Assembly: GCA_017435865.1 (NCBI GenBank)
Contig: JAFSEF010000051.1
Span: 33,940 to 97,939 of the forward strand
Direction: 5' to 3'
Length of the DNA: 64,000 bases
Origin: Clostridia bacterium
GTDB taxonomy: Bacteria > Bacillota > Clostridia > Oscillospirales > Acutalibacteraceae
The notes beneath the pieces are model-generated. The model was not told where the DNA came from and ran no database searches. It saw nothing but the letters and a program-made list of their open reading frames with translations. Of this stretch, positions 7,646 to 16,088 are shown one piece after another; positions within the stretch are counted from its first letter, which is position 1; every line of letters starts with the position of its first letter. A program made the position numbers and the translations under genes.

Positions 7646-8980
7646 ATGCTTGAGAGAATTTGTGCCGCTGTATGGGGATGGCCGACCTTGCTTTTGTTTT
7701 TGTGTTGTGCTGTTGTGTTTACCGTCAGAACAGGATTTTTGCAGCTGTCCGGCATGAAAGATAGTATGCATTGCTTTTTCGGCGGATCAAAGAAAGAACA
7801 GCATGTTGATGTGTCTGCTTTTCAATCGGTTTGCACGGCACTTGCAGCAAGCATCGGAACGGGGAATATTGTCGGTGTATGTGTTGCACTGTCTGTAGGC
7901 GGTCCGGGGGCAGTGTTCTGGATGTGTCTGAGTGCGTTTCTCGGGGAGGCTACGGGATATGCAGAAAATTACCTCGGTGTGCTGTATCGTGAAAAAGATT
8001 CTCACGGGAAATGGCGAGGCGGTGCCATGTACACACTTCGCAACGGCTTGCGATCCGTTATCGGCTCAAAAGCGGCACACATCAGCGGACTTATATATGC
8101 AGGTTTGTGTGTTGTTTCTGCTTTGGGCATGGGCAACGCGGTGCAGGTCAACACAGCTGCTGTTGCTGTGGAAGCAGCGTTCGGTGTATCACCGTATGTA
8201 ACAGGTTTTCTTTGTGCAGTTCTCACGGCTGTACTTATGTATAAGGGGAGAGCCTCCATTGCAAAACTGACCGAAAAAATTGTGCCGGTCAGTTGCTTTG
8301 TTTTCTTTACTGCTTGCATTGCCGTGCTTATAAAACAGATGCGGAATCTTCCCATGGTGTTTTTGGATATTCTTCGGTCTGCGTTTGGTGTCAGAAGTAT
8401 CGGCGGCGGTTTTTCTGCAAGTATTTTGCGAAATGCCATGCTGACAGGTGTCCGCAGGGGGATTTTTTCAAATGAAGCAGGGCTGGGAACATCGGTTTCC
8501 GCACACGCTGCTGTTGACGGAGTTACACCGCATGAACAAGGACTTCGAAGCATGGCAGAAATCTTCATTGACACTGTTGTGATGTGTACGCTGACCGCAT
8601 TGTGTGTGCTGAGTGTGCCGGGAGCCGTTCAGCAGACGCCCGAGAAGATGTTTTCCTTTGCACTGTCTGCATTGTTCGGTGATGCGGCAGGTAAAATCGT
8701 ATCCGTCTGCCTTGCCATGTTTGCTTTTTCCACTTTGATCGGCTGGAGCTTTTTCGGCAATGAAAGCATTTGTTTTATGTTCGGCAACAAGGGTACGCTT
8801 CCGTTTGTGTTTTTGTACGGGTTGATTGCATTTGTCGGAAGTATCATTCCGTTTGACTTTGTGTGGGCAGCTGCAGATCTTGTGAATGCAATGCTTGCAT
8901 TTCTGAATCTGCCTGCATTGCTGCTGCTTGCAAATAAAACAGAAAAACCAAAAATAAAGTCGCAGTTATTGACAAGTTAA
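7646..8980 (+). CDS. sodium:alanine symporter family protein (AGCS)
   Basis: This 444-residue polytopic membrane protein imports alanine or glycine with sodium. AGCS signatures are visible: the early TRTG-like segment VRTGFLQLSGMKDSM, the SIGTGNIVGV loop, GEATGYAENYLG, GGAMYTLRNGLRS, and the hallmark GVRRGIFSNEAGLGTSVSAHA around residue 275. About ten hydrophobic helices follow. ATG 7646 follows a GAGGTG site; the longer upstream frame covers the leader hairpin and is not coding. Because the window also encodes a sodium-exporting decarboxylase, a sodium-driven amino-acid porter is metabolically consistent. Confidence 0.9.
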   Translation: MLERICAAVWGWPTLLLFLCCAVVFTVRTGFLQLSGMKDSMHCFFGGSKKEQHVDVSAFQSVCTALAASIGTGNIVGVCVALSVGGPGAVFWMCLSAFLGEATGYAENYLGVLYREKDSHGKWRGGAMYTLRNGLRSVIGSKAAHISGLIYAGLCVVSALGMGNAVQVNTAAVAVEAAFGVSPYVTGFLCAVLTAVLMYKGRASIAKLTEKIVPVSCFVFFTACIAVLIKQMRNLPMVFLDILRSAFGVRSIGGGFSASILRNAMLTGVRRGIFSNEAGLGTSVSAHAAVDGVTPHEQGLRSMAEIFIDTVVMCTLTALCVLSVPGAVQQTPEKMFSFALSALFGDAAGKIVSVCLAMFAFSTLIGWSFFGNESICFMFGNKGTLPFVFLYGLIAFVGSIIPFDFVWAAADLVNAMLAFLNLPALLLLANKTEKPKIKSQLLTS

Positions 8981-8997
8981 AAAAAGAGTATTAAAAT
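8969..8997 (+). promoter_or_regulatory. sigma-A promoter of htpG
   Basis: TTGACA (8969-8974), 17 bases, TAAAAT (8992-8997). The -35 lies inside the last codons of the preceding symporter gene. Confidence 0.75.
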
Positions 8998-8998
8998 A

Positions 8999-9022
8999 CT
9001 TTTCATAAATATTTATGAAAAG
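8999..9022 (+). promoter_or_regulatory. 24-base perfect palindrome in the htpG leader
   Basis: CTTTTCATAAAT is followed immediately by its exact reverse complement. The palindrome covers the expected transcription start and runs into the AAGAGG ribosome site of htpG. It could be an operator or, as RNA, an AU-rich hairpin that partly hides the ribosome site. It is not the CIRCE element (TTAGCACTC repeats), which is absent here. Confidence 0.7.
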
Positions 9023-9031
9023 AGGATACCT

Positions 9032-10912
9032 ATGCGCACAAAGCAGTTTAAAGCAGAATCCAAAAAGCTGCTCGACATGATGATCAATTCCATTTACACC
9101 CACAAGGAAATTTTTCTGCGTGAGCTGATTTCCAATGCCAGCGACGCTGTTGATAAGCTGTATTTCCGTTCACTTACCGATGACACCGTCGGTCTCAACC
9201 GCGGCGATTTCTGCATTCGTCTTTCCGCGGATGCTGAAAACCGTATTCTCACCGTCAGTGACAACGGTATTGGCATGACTGCCGAAGAACTCGAAAACAA
9301 CCTCGGTACCATCGCAAAAAGCGGCTCTCTTGATTTTAAGAAGAACAACGAAAAGAGCGAAGAAATTGATGTTATCGGTCAGTTCGGTGTCGGTTTTTAT
9401 TCCGCATTCATGGTGGCTGACAAAGTGACCGTCATCAGCCGTGCATACGGAGCAGAAACGGCAAACCGTTGGGAATCCTGCGGTGCGGAAGGCTACACCA
9501 TTGCTGCAGCTGAAAAAGAATCTGTCGGCACTGAAATCATTCTGCACATCAAAGAAGATACGGAAGAAGAAAAGTACAGTGAATTTCTGGATGCTTACCG
9601 TCTTTCTTCACTTGTCAAAAAGTATTCCGATTATATCCGTTACCCCGTAAAGATGCTTTTCAATACCCGTAAAAAGGTAGAAGGCACTGAGGATGAATAT
9701 GAGGATGCCGTCGAAGATCGCACACTCAACAGTATGATTCCGCTTTGGAAGAAGAACAAGAGCGAAATCACCGAAGAAGAATACAACAACTTCTACAAAG
9801 AAAAATTCTACGATTACGAAGCACCGCTGAAAGTAATTCATTCCAAAACAGAAGGACAGGCAACCTACAGCTCACTGCTGTATATTCCTGCCCATGCTCC
9901 GTTTGATTATTATTCAAAGGATTTCGAAAAGGGTCTTGCTCTGTATTCCAAGGGTGTTCTCATTACAGACAAATGTGCTGATTTGTTGCCTGATTATTTC
10001 AGCTTTGTCAAGGGCCTTGTTGACAGTGAAGATCTTTCTCTGAACATCTCCCGTGAAACATTGCAGCATGACTATCAGCTTCGTCTGATTGCAAAAACCA
10101 TTGAAAAGAAGATTAAATCCGAACTTGTGAAGATGCTGCGTAATGACCGCGAGAATTACGAAAAATTCTTCGATGCCTTCGGTACACAGCTCAAATTCGG
10201 TGTTTACAGCGAATACGGCAGAAACAAGGATGCGGTTGCCGATCTGCTCTTGTTCAAGTCGTCAAATGAAGACAAGTATGTCACCGTGGAAGAATACATT
10301 TCCCGTATGCCCGAAAGCCAGAAAGCCATTTACTATGCCGCAGGCGAAACGGTTGACAAGATCAATATGCTGCCGCAGGCGGATGCCGTAAAAGCAAAGG
10401 GATATGAGCTGCTGTACTTTACGGATTATGTCGATGAATTTGCCATTCAGATGCTCGGTGAGCAGGACGGCAAAGCATTTGTCAATATCTGTGCCGAAGA
10501 AGCCGATTTCGGCAGCGAAGAAGAAAAGGAAAGTGTCAAGGCAAAGAATGAGGAAAACAAGGATCTGCTTGACTTTATGTGCGAAAGTCTCGGTGACGAA
10601 GTGACTGCCGTACGTTTTACCGAAAAACTCGGTGAACATCCCGTTTGTCTTGTCAGCGAAGGCGGACTTTCTTCCGAAATGGAAAGAGTGCTTAAATCCA
10701 TGCCGGGTGCTGCCGGTGTCAAGGCATCCCTTGCACTCGAAATCAACGCAAATCATCCCATTGCTCAGAAGCTGATTGACCTGTTTGCATCGGATCGCGA
10801 TACGTTGGATTCTTATGCAAAACTTCTCAATGCACAGGCAAGACTCATCGGCGGTATGTCTATCGAAAATCCAGCCGAACTGAGTGCACTCATTTGCGGC
10901 TTGATGCTGTAA
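9032..10912 (+). CDS. htpG: molecular chaperone HtpG (Hsp90)
   Basis: This 626-residue ATP-dependent chaperone is full length. The N-terminal GHKL ATPase domain shows FLRELISNASDAVDKL (residues about 28-43), SDNGIGM (about 77-83), GTIAKSGS and GQFGVGFYSAFMV (about 117-129). The middle domain has VKGLVDSEDLSLNISRETLQ. The C-terminal dimerisation domain is present, and there is no MEEVD tail, as usual in bacteria. It acts in the cytoplasm on client proteins during stress. It is a single-gene unit with its own promoter, a striking leader palindrome and a downstream hairpin. Confidence 0.98.
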   Translation: MRTKQFKAESKKLLDMMINSIYTHKEIFLRELISNASDAVDKLYFRSLTDDTVGLNRGDFCIRLSADAENRILTVSDNGIGMTAEELENNLGTIAKSGSLDFKKNNEKSEEIDVIGQFGVGFYSAFMVADKVTVISRAYGAETANRWESCGAEGYTIAAAEKESVGTEIILHIKEDTEEEKYSEFLDAYRLSSLVKKYSDYIRYPVKMLFNTRKKVEGTEDEYEDAVEDRTLNSMIPLWKKNKSEITEEEYNNFYKEKFYDYEAPLKVIHSKTEGQATYSSLLYIPAHAPFDYYSKDFEKGLALYSKGVLITDKCADLLPDYFSFVKGLVDSEDLSLNISRETLQHDYQLRLIAKTIEKKIKSELVKMLRNDRENYEKFFDAFGTQLKFGVYSEYGRNKDAVADLLLFKSSNEDKYVTVEEYISRMPESQKAIYYAAGETVDKINMLPQADAVKAKGYELLYFTDYVDEFAIQMLGEQDGKAFVNICAEEADFGSEEEKESVKAKNEENKDLLDFMCESLGDEVTAVRFTEKLGEHPVCLVSEGGLSSEMERVLKSMPGAAGVKASLALEINANHPIAQKLIDLFASDRDTLDSYAKLLNAQARLIGGMSIENPAELSALICGLML

Positions 10913-10940
10913 GTACTCTGCAATAACTCAAAACAAAACC

Positions 10941-10980
10941 GGCCCGGTTGTTTTGCTGCAACCGTGCCTGTCGGCATTTT
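10941..10980 (+). terminator. terminator after htpG
   Basis: GGCCCGGTTG pairs with CAACCGTGCC (one mismatch) around TTTTGCTG. The T run is imperfect and the end overlaps the convergent gene's stop. Confidence 0.45.
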
Positions 10981-12241
10981 ATTGAATATATTCTATGTAG
11001 TCTGTTGTGTAACGTGTGATGTTAAGGCTTTTGAATTCTTCGGAATACGAAAGAAGCAGGAATTCGTATGTGCCGTCTTTTTCAGGCAATGCATTGTACT
11101 GCTTTGTATCAATGTTATAAAGCAGGGAATATTCATCTTCGGTGTAATAGTCTTTCAGCCCATCAAGGATACTCGGTGCATAATCGAGCCAATTTGCATC
11201 TTTCTTTATGCTTGCCAGGAAAGCAGCACCTGTATCTTCATCCAGCTCAAGGTCTGCTGTACTTCTGTCAAGGTCATCGTAAGCATAAGCATAAACCGTT
11301 TCAGCATTGTCAGGAATGTCAATGTTGAGAATGCTTTCTGTTTCTGCAATGATTTCTTCGGAGATTGCCTGCTGATTCTCATCAATGTAGGAATCTGCGG
11401 TGTCCAGATATCCGTAAGCCGCTGCACAACAGCACAGCAGAATGGCTGAGATGATCGACAGTGCCAAAGTTGATTTGAACTTTATTTTTTTGCGTAAGAA
11501 AATACTTGCCAACAGCACGCCTACAGGTATAACGAGCAAAAAGAGTTCCATCTGTATCGGCATCGATTCAAGAATATCATACGATAAGTAATTTCTCAGC
11601 AACAGAGCTGCAACCAAAGCAAGCAAATCCAGCAGAGCCAAAACGGTTGAAAGTATTTCTTTTCTGTCTTCGGTTTTTTTATTCTTTACAGCTTCACAGC
11701 GGGCCTTGCTTCTGATTTTTTCCATCAGTACGGTACAGGCAGGGTCATTTTTCCGCAGCAGAAACAAAAGGTTTCTTTTTACAAAGAAAAAATAACTCTC
11801 GTTTTCATTGAATTCATCAATTCCTTCATAGTCAATGAAACGGATTGCTTTCAATTTTTCCTTTTCATAAGCGGTGACCTTTACATGGTCTTCAAAAACC
11901 TCATAAACATCTCTTGTCTTTTCGGCTTCCTGTGCATTCTTTTTTGCATTTTTCTTGACCGACTGAATGACAGCACAATAATACGCGCCAAAACAGATTG
12001 TAAGGGCAATAAAAGTTGCAGTGAAATTCTGCGATACATCGTATGAAAGGAAAAACAAAACAACACCGACAAGGGCAACTATAATTGCATTCCTTTTGCA
12101 TTTTCTGAGCAGAGGGTTTGCGTGCAACAGCAGTGCGTGTTCCATTTCCATGGCTGAAAACTGCATGGAAAATACGGAAAACGGAGAAACGACTTCTTGC
12201 GGCAGGTTGTTTTCAAAGGTCGAAGTTGTGTTCTGTTCCAT
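10979..12241 (-). CDS. YcxB-like multi-domain membrane protein
   Basis: This 420-residue protein has two parts. The N-terminal half has a pair of membrane helices (about 52-95), then a soluble segment VYEVFEDHVKVTAYEKEKLKAIRFIDY that resembles the YcxB-like C-terminal fold. The second half has three more hydrophobic helices (about 198-290), followed by an acidic outside domain of about 130 residues with no recognised family. It probably sits in the cell membrane with the acidic tail exposed. Function is unknown. It converges on htpG, and no partner gene is adjacent. Confidence 0.6.
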   Translation of the reverse strand: MEQNTTSTFENNLPQEVVSPFSVFSMQFSAMEMEHALLLHANPLLRKCKRNAIIVALVGVVLFFLSYDVSQNFTATFIALTICFGAYYCAVIQSVKKNAKKNAQEAEKTRDVYEVFEDHVKVTAYEKEKLKAIRFIDYEGIDEFNENESYFFFVKRNLLFLLRKNDPACTVLMEKIRSKARCEAVKNKKTEDRKEILSTVLALLDLLALVAALLLRNYLSYDILESMPIQMELFLLVIPVGVLLASIFLRKKIKFKSTLALSIISAILLCCCAAAYGYLDTADSYIDENQQAISEEIIAETESILNIDIPDNAETVYAYAYDDLDRSTADLELDEDTGAAFLASIKKDANWLDYAPSILDGLKDYYTEDEYSLLYNIDTKQYNALPEKDGTYEFLLLSYSEEFKSLNITRYTTDYIEYIQ

Positions 12242-12482
12242 ATTTCTTCAGTCCTTTTAATTTTTTTTTCATTTTAACATTATACTGTATATGCTGTCAA
12301 GCAGGCCGGCACAAGTGTTGTGCTTTTTTGCAAAAAAAATGACGCGTTGTGAACGCGACATCACTTACATAATAACAAATCAGAGTGCAAAAGTCAATGG
12401 ATTGTTGAAAACTTTTGTGCACAATTGCCATAATTCTACGCATTGCATAAAGCAATAAGTTAAATTTGTACAAGTTACCATC

Positions 12483-12511
12483 TTGAAAAACCAAAGATCC
12501 TGTGTTATAGT
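12483..12511 (+). promoter_or_regulatory. sigma-A promoter of an orphan RNA
   Basis: TTGAAA (12483-12488), exactly 17 bases, TATAGT (12506-12511). Confidence 0.65.
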
Positions 12512-12517
12512 ATAGAC

Positions 12518-12810
12518 AGAAAGAGGTGATACCCGATGTACAGGTAAAACCGAGATTCTCACAATCAGCACATCAAAAAGAAGTTGAGAATCTCAGAACA
12601 GACCTTCAAAAACAGAAGATCCGCAATACAGAAAAGACTCTCACTTTATGAGAATGAATGAAAAGAAGAATGTTATTGATATGAGATCGGAAGAAAAACA
12701 GAAGGTCGTAAATCTGCAGAAAGAGAGGTTAAAAAGATGTTAGATATTAAAATAGAATGGAAATGACCCTTGACGGATTGTGTGAAGAAACATCTGTCAG
12801 GGGTCATTTC
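12518..12810 (+). ncRNA. candidate small RNA, about 290 nt
   Basis: This runs from the predicted start of the TTGAAA/TATAGT promoter to the terminator. A 10-bp perfect inverted repeat GAGATTCTCA/TGAGAATCTC (12552-12561, 12585-12594) lies near the 5' end. An AAGAGGTGAT ribosome-like site leads only to a three-codon frame. The 29-codon frame at 12654 (MNEKKNVIDMRSEEKQKVVN...) reads like a short charged helix and could be a gene remnant. Whether the product is RNA, a micropeptide or decay debris cannot be told from sequence. Confidence 0.4.
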
Positions 12811-12822
12811 TATTTTATCTTT
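12761..12822. terminator. strong bidirectional terminator
   Basis: There is a 19-bp stem from GAAATGACCC...GGAT (12761-12779) to ATCTGTC...CATTTC (12792-12810) with three G-U pairs, then TATTTTATCTTT. A-rich sequence on the left serves the minus-strand phosphoesterase gene. Confidence 0.85.
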
Positions 12823-12826
12823 AATA

Positions 12827-13657
12827 TTAATCAAAACGGATAACACGCAGCGTGGTGCAAGCGGTAACATATTGCGGCAGACAGGGAAGTGAAGTGTCTT
12901 CGTAATCAAAGTGCAGATGTCCTGTTATGATCGCTTTGATGTTTTTGCTGCCGACAATCAGCTCATATGCTTCTTTTGTTGTCTTGTCGGCTGTCTGCTG
13001 TATTCTGCGATGATCCGAATACAATGCTGTTTTTTCATCGGGCACGTTCATCAGATATGCACACTCGTTGTGCAGTTCATGCATCATGTGATTATATAAC
13101 CCTTCCGAATGTAGCGGTGTGTGCATCAGCAGCACCGTGGGCATATTTTTTTTGAGCTCTTTTTGAAGTTGTTCAAGCTGTTGCTGATCAAACAGATAAT
13201 AAGAGTTGTCAACGGCAATAAACAGGATCCCGTTGATTTCACGCGTTGCAAAGCGGATGTTGTTGTTGAATGCGGATTGCACAAGCGGCAGGCTGCGGTT
13301 TCTGTATTCTTCATCTTCAAAGGCTTCACCGACATACAGGCTGAATTCGTGATTGCCTGCTGCCATGAAAACATCACAGTTGTCTGTGAAATTTTTTGCT
13401 GCATCCACATTGGCAAACGACACAAAGTCAAGCAGATCCCCTGTGTAAAAAACAGGGCAATCCAGTGTTTTTGCTTCTTTTATACCTGCAAGCAGGCATT
13501 CTTCAGATTCAGGGAAGGCTTTTTGTCTTCTTTCGGCAAGTTCCGTTTTTCTTTGGTCATTGCGGTCATCTGCTCTGCAAAGGTGTGTGTCACTCATGTG
13601 CAGCACGGTAAAAGGCGATGAGGCACCGACGGTAATATTTGTGTGAATGATGTTCAT
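12827..13657 (-). CDS. metallophosphoesterase (calcineurin-like)
   Basis: This 276-residue protein carries the complete two-metal phosphoesterase motif set: SDTH (Asp23, His25), YTGDLLD (Asp74), AAGNHEF (Asn102, His103), LLMHTPLH (around 180) and ITGHLHFD (around 246). It has no signal peptide, so it is a cytoplasmic hydrolase of a phosphomonoester or phosphodiester. The substrate is not predictable. ATG 13657 follows an AAGGAG site. It is monocistronic and shares the 12761 terminator. Confidence 0.9.
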   Translation of the reverse strand: MNIIHTNITVGASSPFTVLHMSDTHLCRADDRNDQRKTELAERRQKAFPESEECLLAGIKEAKTLDCPVFYTGDLLDFVSFANVDAAKNFTDNCDVFMAAGNHEFSLYVGEAFEDEEYRNRSLPLVQSAFNNNIRFATREINGILFIAVDNSYYLFDQQQLEQLQKELKKNMPTVLLMHTPLHSEGLYNHMMHELHNECAYLMNVPDEKTALYSDHRRIQQTADKTTKEAYELIVGSKNIKAIITGHLHFDYEDTSLPCLPQYVTACTTLRVIRFD

Positions 13658-13755
13658 GGCAATGCTCCTTGTCTGATCAGAATAAAGAAATGCACATCCA
13701 CAGTATACCGTATCCGCTTTTTAACGTCAATCTTTATATTATTTTTTTTATTGCG

Positions 13756-13784
13756 TTGACAGCCGCCTTTGCTTGTGCTATATT
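13756..13784 (+). promoter_or_regulatory. sigma-A promoter of the GH16-like gene
   Basis: TTGACA (13756-13761), 17 bases, TATATT (13779-13784), 49 bases before the start codon. Confidence 0.75.
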
Positions 13785-13833
13785 GTAAATAAGAAAAATA
13801 TGATGTATTCGTACATCCAACAGGAGGGTATTT

Positions 13834-14721
13834 ATGAACAAACTTGCTTACAGACAATCCGAATCATTGCGGACAGCAGCCCGTTTATTCAAACAGGCAT
13901 TCTCAGGTAATTTTGCAAAACTCGGTATTGCATTGCTTGCACTTGTAGAAGCATTGTGCTGTGTCATTTTTGATACACCGCTGACACCTGTCGGTGAACC
14001 GCTTGATCTGAGCGGGTATGAGCTTGTATTTGAAGATGAATTTGAAGCAGAAGAACTCGATCTTGACGTCTGGAAATACCGCGTACAGGGGAAAAGACGC
14101 GGCGGCTATTTCAACAAAAGTCAGATTTCACTCAGAGACGGCAATCTTGTAATTGCTGCTGAATATCTTGAAGACGGAGCTTACGGTGCAGGTTGGTACG
14201 CAGCTGACCTTGCTCTCAACAAGCGATACAAAGAAGGTTATTTTGAAATCAGAGCCATCTGCAACGGTGCACCCGGTTTCTGGAGTGCATTCTGGTTGCA
14301 GGCTTCACATCCGTATGAAGCAGAATATTCCAAGGGCGGTGTCGGCGGTTGTGAAATCGACATCATTGAATCCTCTTATGAAGGTTCTTTCCTGAATGAA
14401 GGCTGTGTCAACACCACATTGCACTGTGCAGGCGTTGACGGTGTACAGGAAGGTTTCCAGTCCCGCATTCTCGGTTCTTATAAGGGCAAGAACATTTTTG
14501 AAGAATATAACACCTATGGCCTGAAATGGACGGAAGATGAATACATTTTCTACATCAACGGTGTTGAATCCTGCCGTTCTTCCTTCGGCAACGGTGTTTC
14601 ACAGGTTGAGGAAGACGTCATTCTGTCCCTTTGTGTGCCTGAAGCAGACAAGCTCAATGAACTTGACAAAGAGACATATTATTCCGAATTTGTCGTTGAC
14701 TATATCCGCATTTATCAATAA
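13834..14721 (+). CDS. GH16 family protein, membrane anchored
   Basis: This 295-residue protein has a single hydrophobic helix (about 28-47) after a basic N-terminus, then a GH16 (laminarinase/lichenase/carrageenase clan) beta-sandwich. The catalytic motif ExDxxE is intact as CEIDIIESS, with Glu174, Asp176 and Glu179, preceded by GFWSAFWLQ and followed by the typical ending VVDYIRIYQ. It should cleave a beta-1,3 or beta-1,4 glucan or galactan outside the cell, held by its N-terminal anchor. There is no obvious signal-peptidase site, and the substrate is unknown. ATG 13834 follows an AGGAGGG site. It is monocistronic. Confidence 0.85.
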   Translation: MNKLAYRQSESLRTAARLFKQAFSGNFAKLGIALLALVEALCCVIFDTPLTPVGEPLDLSGYELVFEDEFEAEELDLDVWKYRVQGKRRGGYFNKSQISLRDGNLVIAAEYLEDGAYGAGWYAADLALNKRYKEGYFEIRAICNGAPGFWSAFWLQASHPYEAEYSKGGVGGCEIDIIESSYEGSFLNEGCVNTTLHCAGVDGVQEGFQSRILGSYKGKNIFEEYNTYGLKWTEDEYIFYINGVESCRSSFGNGVSQVEEDVILSLCVPEADKLNELDKETYYSEFVVDYIRIYQ

Positions 14722-14727
14722 GCAATA

Positions 14728-14769
14728 AAAAAAATCTCCGCATCGTTTTTCCGGTGAGGAGATTTTTTC
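14728..14769. terminator. bidirectional terminator
   Basis: AATCTCCgCATCG pairs with CGGTGaGGAGATT, with A residues on the left and T residues on the right. It ends GH16 and the convergent glycosyltransferase. Confidence 0.85.
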
Positions 14770-14776
14770 TGTGAAG

Positions 14777-15727
14777 TTATTGTAAATATTCTTCAATGAT
14801 GTATTTCGGTCTGTGTTTTGTTTCAAGATAAATTTTTCCGATGTATTCACCGATCACACCGATTGCAAGCAGTTGCAAACCGCCGATGGCCCATATGGAA
14901 ACCACGGTGGATGTCCAACCCTGAATGGTGGCACCCGTAAAGTGACGCAACAGCGAATACAGCAGCATGGCAATGCTGACCGCAAAAATAAAGAAACCGA
15001 GCGAGCTGACAAGTCGTATGGGCTTGATGGACATAGATGTAATGCCTTCAAGGGCAAAACTGATCATTTTTTGCAGCGGATACTTTGTTTCACCTGCAAC
15101 TCGTTTTCCTCTTTCATATTCGACGGTCGCTGTTTTGAAACCGAGCATCGGCACAATACCCCGCAGGAACAGATTCACTTCGTCATATTCTGCCAGTGCT
15201 TCCAGTGCACGGGCACTCATCAATCTGTAGTCCGCATGGTTGTCAATAATTTCGACTCCCATAAGTTTCATCATCTTATAAAACGCATTGGCTGTGTTCT
15301 TTTTGAACGCGGTATCTGTGGTACGCTGCGAACGAACGCCGTACACAATATCGCAACCGTCTGCATAATGCGCAAGCATTTTGTCAATGGCATTGATATC
15401 GTCCTGCAGATCGGCATCCATGGAAATCACGGCATCGCAATCATTGCGTACCGTCATCATGCCGGCAAGTAATGCATTCTGATGGCCTTTGTTGTGCGAA
15501 AGTCTGATGCCGCTGAACATCGGGTTTGCCTTGTGCATGGCTGCAATAAAAGACCAGGTTTTGTCTTTTGAGCCGTCATCAACAAAAACGATTCTGCTGT
15601 CGGATGTAATTGTATTATTCTCAATCAGTGCATTCATTTTGTCCAGAAGCTTTTGCGCTGTCAGCGGCAAAGCATCCTGTTCATTGTAGCAGGGTATGAC
15701 AATGAATAGTTTCAATGCGTTTGTCAA
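14777..15727 (-). CDS. family 2 glycosyltransferase, polyprenyl-phosphate type
   Basis: This 316-residue protein has a cytoplasmic GT-A domain (FIVIPCYNEQDALP, VFVDDGSKDKTW, ISMDADLQDD with the DxD metal site) followed by two membrane helices near 235-260 and 270-290. That is the layout of dolichyl/undecaprenyl-phosphate glucosyl- or mannosyltransferases such as GtrB and CsbB. It would charge a lipid-phosphate with a sugar for use outside the membrane. Translation appears to start at TTG 15727 behind GGAGGAAA. No GtrA flippase is adjacent. Confidence 0.88.
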   Translation of the reverse strand: MTNALKLFIVIPCYNEQDALPLTAQKLLDKMNALIENNTITSDSRIVFVDDGSKDKTWSFIAAMHKANPMFSGIRLSHNKGHQNALLAGMMTVRNDCDAVISMDADLQDDINAIDKMLAHYADGCDIVYGVRSQRTTDTAFKKNTANAFYKMMKLMGVEIIDNHADYRLMSARALEALAEYDEVNLFLRGIVPMLGFKTATVEYERGKRVAGETKYPLQKMISFALEGITSMSIKPIRLVSSLGFFIFAVSIAMLLYSLLRHFTGATIQGWTSTVVSIWAIGGLQLLAIGVIGEYIGKIYLETKHRPKYIIEEYLQ

Positions 15728-15826
15728 TGTCGTTTCCTCCGCTTTTTTTTCTCATTATAGCATAAGTCGAATGCATTTGGCAAGTCTGTATGCGTTTTAT
15801 GCCTTCCGGAAAATTCAAAAAATCAC

Positions 15827-15855
15827 TTGCTTTTTTGATGGTTTTATGATATCAT
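15827..15855 (+). promoter_or_regulatory. sigma-A promoter of the 43-residue peptide gene
   Basis: TTGCTT (15827-15832), 17 bases, TATCAT (15850-15855), 43 bases before the start codon. Confidence 0.65.
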
Positions 15856-15898
15856 AAAGTTGATGCATAGCATTAATAACATAACGGAGGATATAGAA

Positions 15899-16030
15899 AT
15901 GAACGACAAAGATGTTATGGAAGTAAAGGACTTCTTTGCATGGTTGACGGAAATGATCAATTCTTTCATCTCTATGCTTACTTCTCTCTTCGGTGGCCTT
16001 GGCCAGACTGATGACGAAGCTGCTGAATAA
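15899..16030 (+). CDS. 43-residue amphipathic small protein
   Basis: This is a complete minigene: promoter, ACGGAGG ribosome site 8 bases before ATG 15899, 43 codons, TAA, and a strong terminator 20 bases later. The protein has an acidic N-terminus, a hydrophobic/amphipathic helix (FFAWLTEMINSFISMLTSLF, residues about 12-31), a GGLG turn and an acidic tail. It lacks a leader-peptide processing site. Possible roles are a small membrane protein, a leaderless bacteriocin or modulin-like peptide, or a type I toxin; nothing in the sequence decides. No immunity or transport gene is adjacent. Confidence 0.7.
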   Translation: MNDKDVMEVKDFFAWLTEMINSFISMLTSLFGGLGQTDDEAAE

Positions 16031-16051
16031 TTGAGTATTAAGTGAAAAAGG

Positions 16052-16088
16052 AACTGCTGCATTTCAGAACGAAATGCAGCAGTTTTTT
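16052..16088 (+). terminator. terminator of the 43-residue peptide gene
   Basis: AACTGCTGCATTTC pairs with GAAATGCAGCAGTT around AGAAC, then TTTTTT. Confidence 0.9.

Larger units (their letters stand above)
12242..12826. other. 585-base intergenic region with an orphan transcription unit
   Basis: The left half (12242-12480) is AT-rich spacer upstream of the YcxB-like gene, with no convincing gene. The right half holds a promoter (12483-12511), about 250 bases of purine-rich transcribed sequence and a strong terminator (12761-12822). Only tiny frames are present: MYR at 12536, a 41-codon GTG frame at 12526 without a usable ribosome site, and a 29-codon ATG frame at 12654. Confidence 0.6.

Noticed and set aside
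8999-9022. CIRCE operator for HrcA upstream of htpG
   Set aside because: The palindrome does not match TTAGCACTC-N9-GAGTGCTAA and has no spacer, so HrcA control is not supported.
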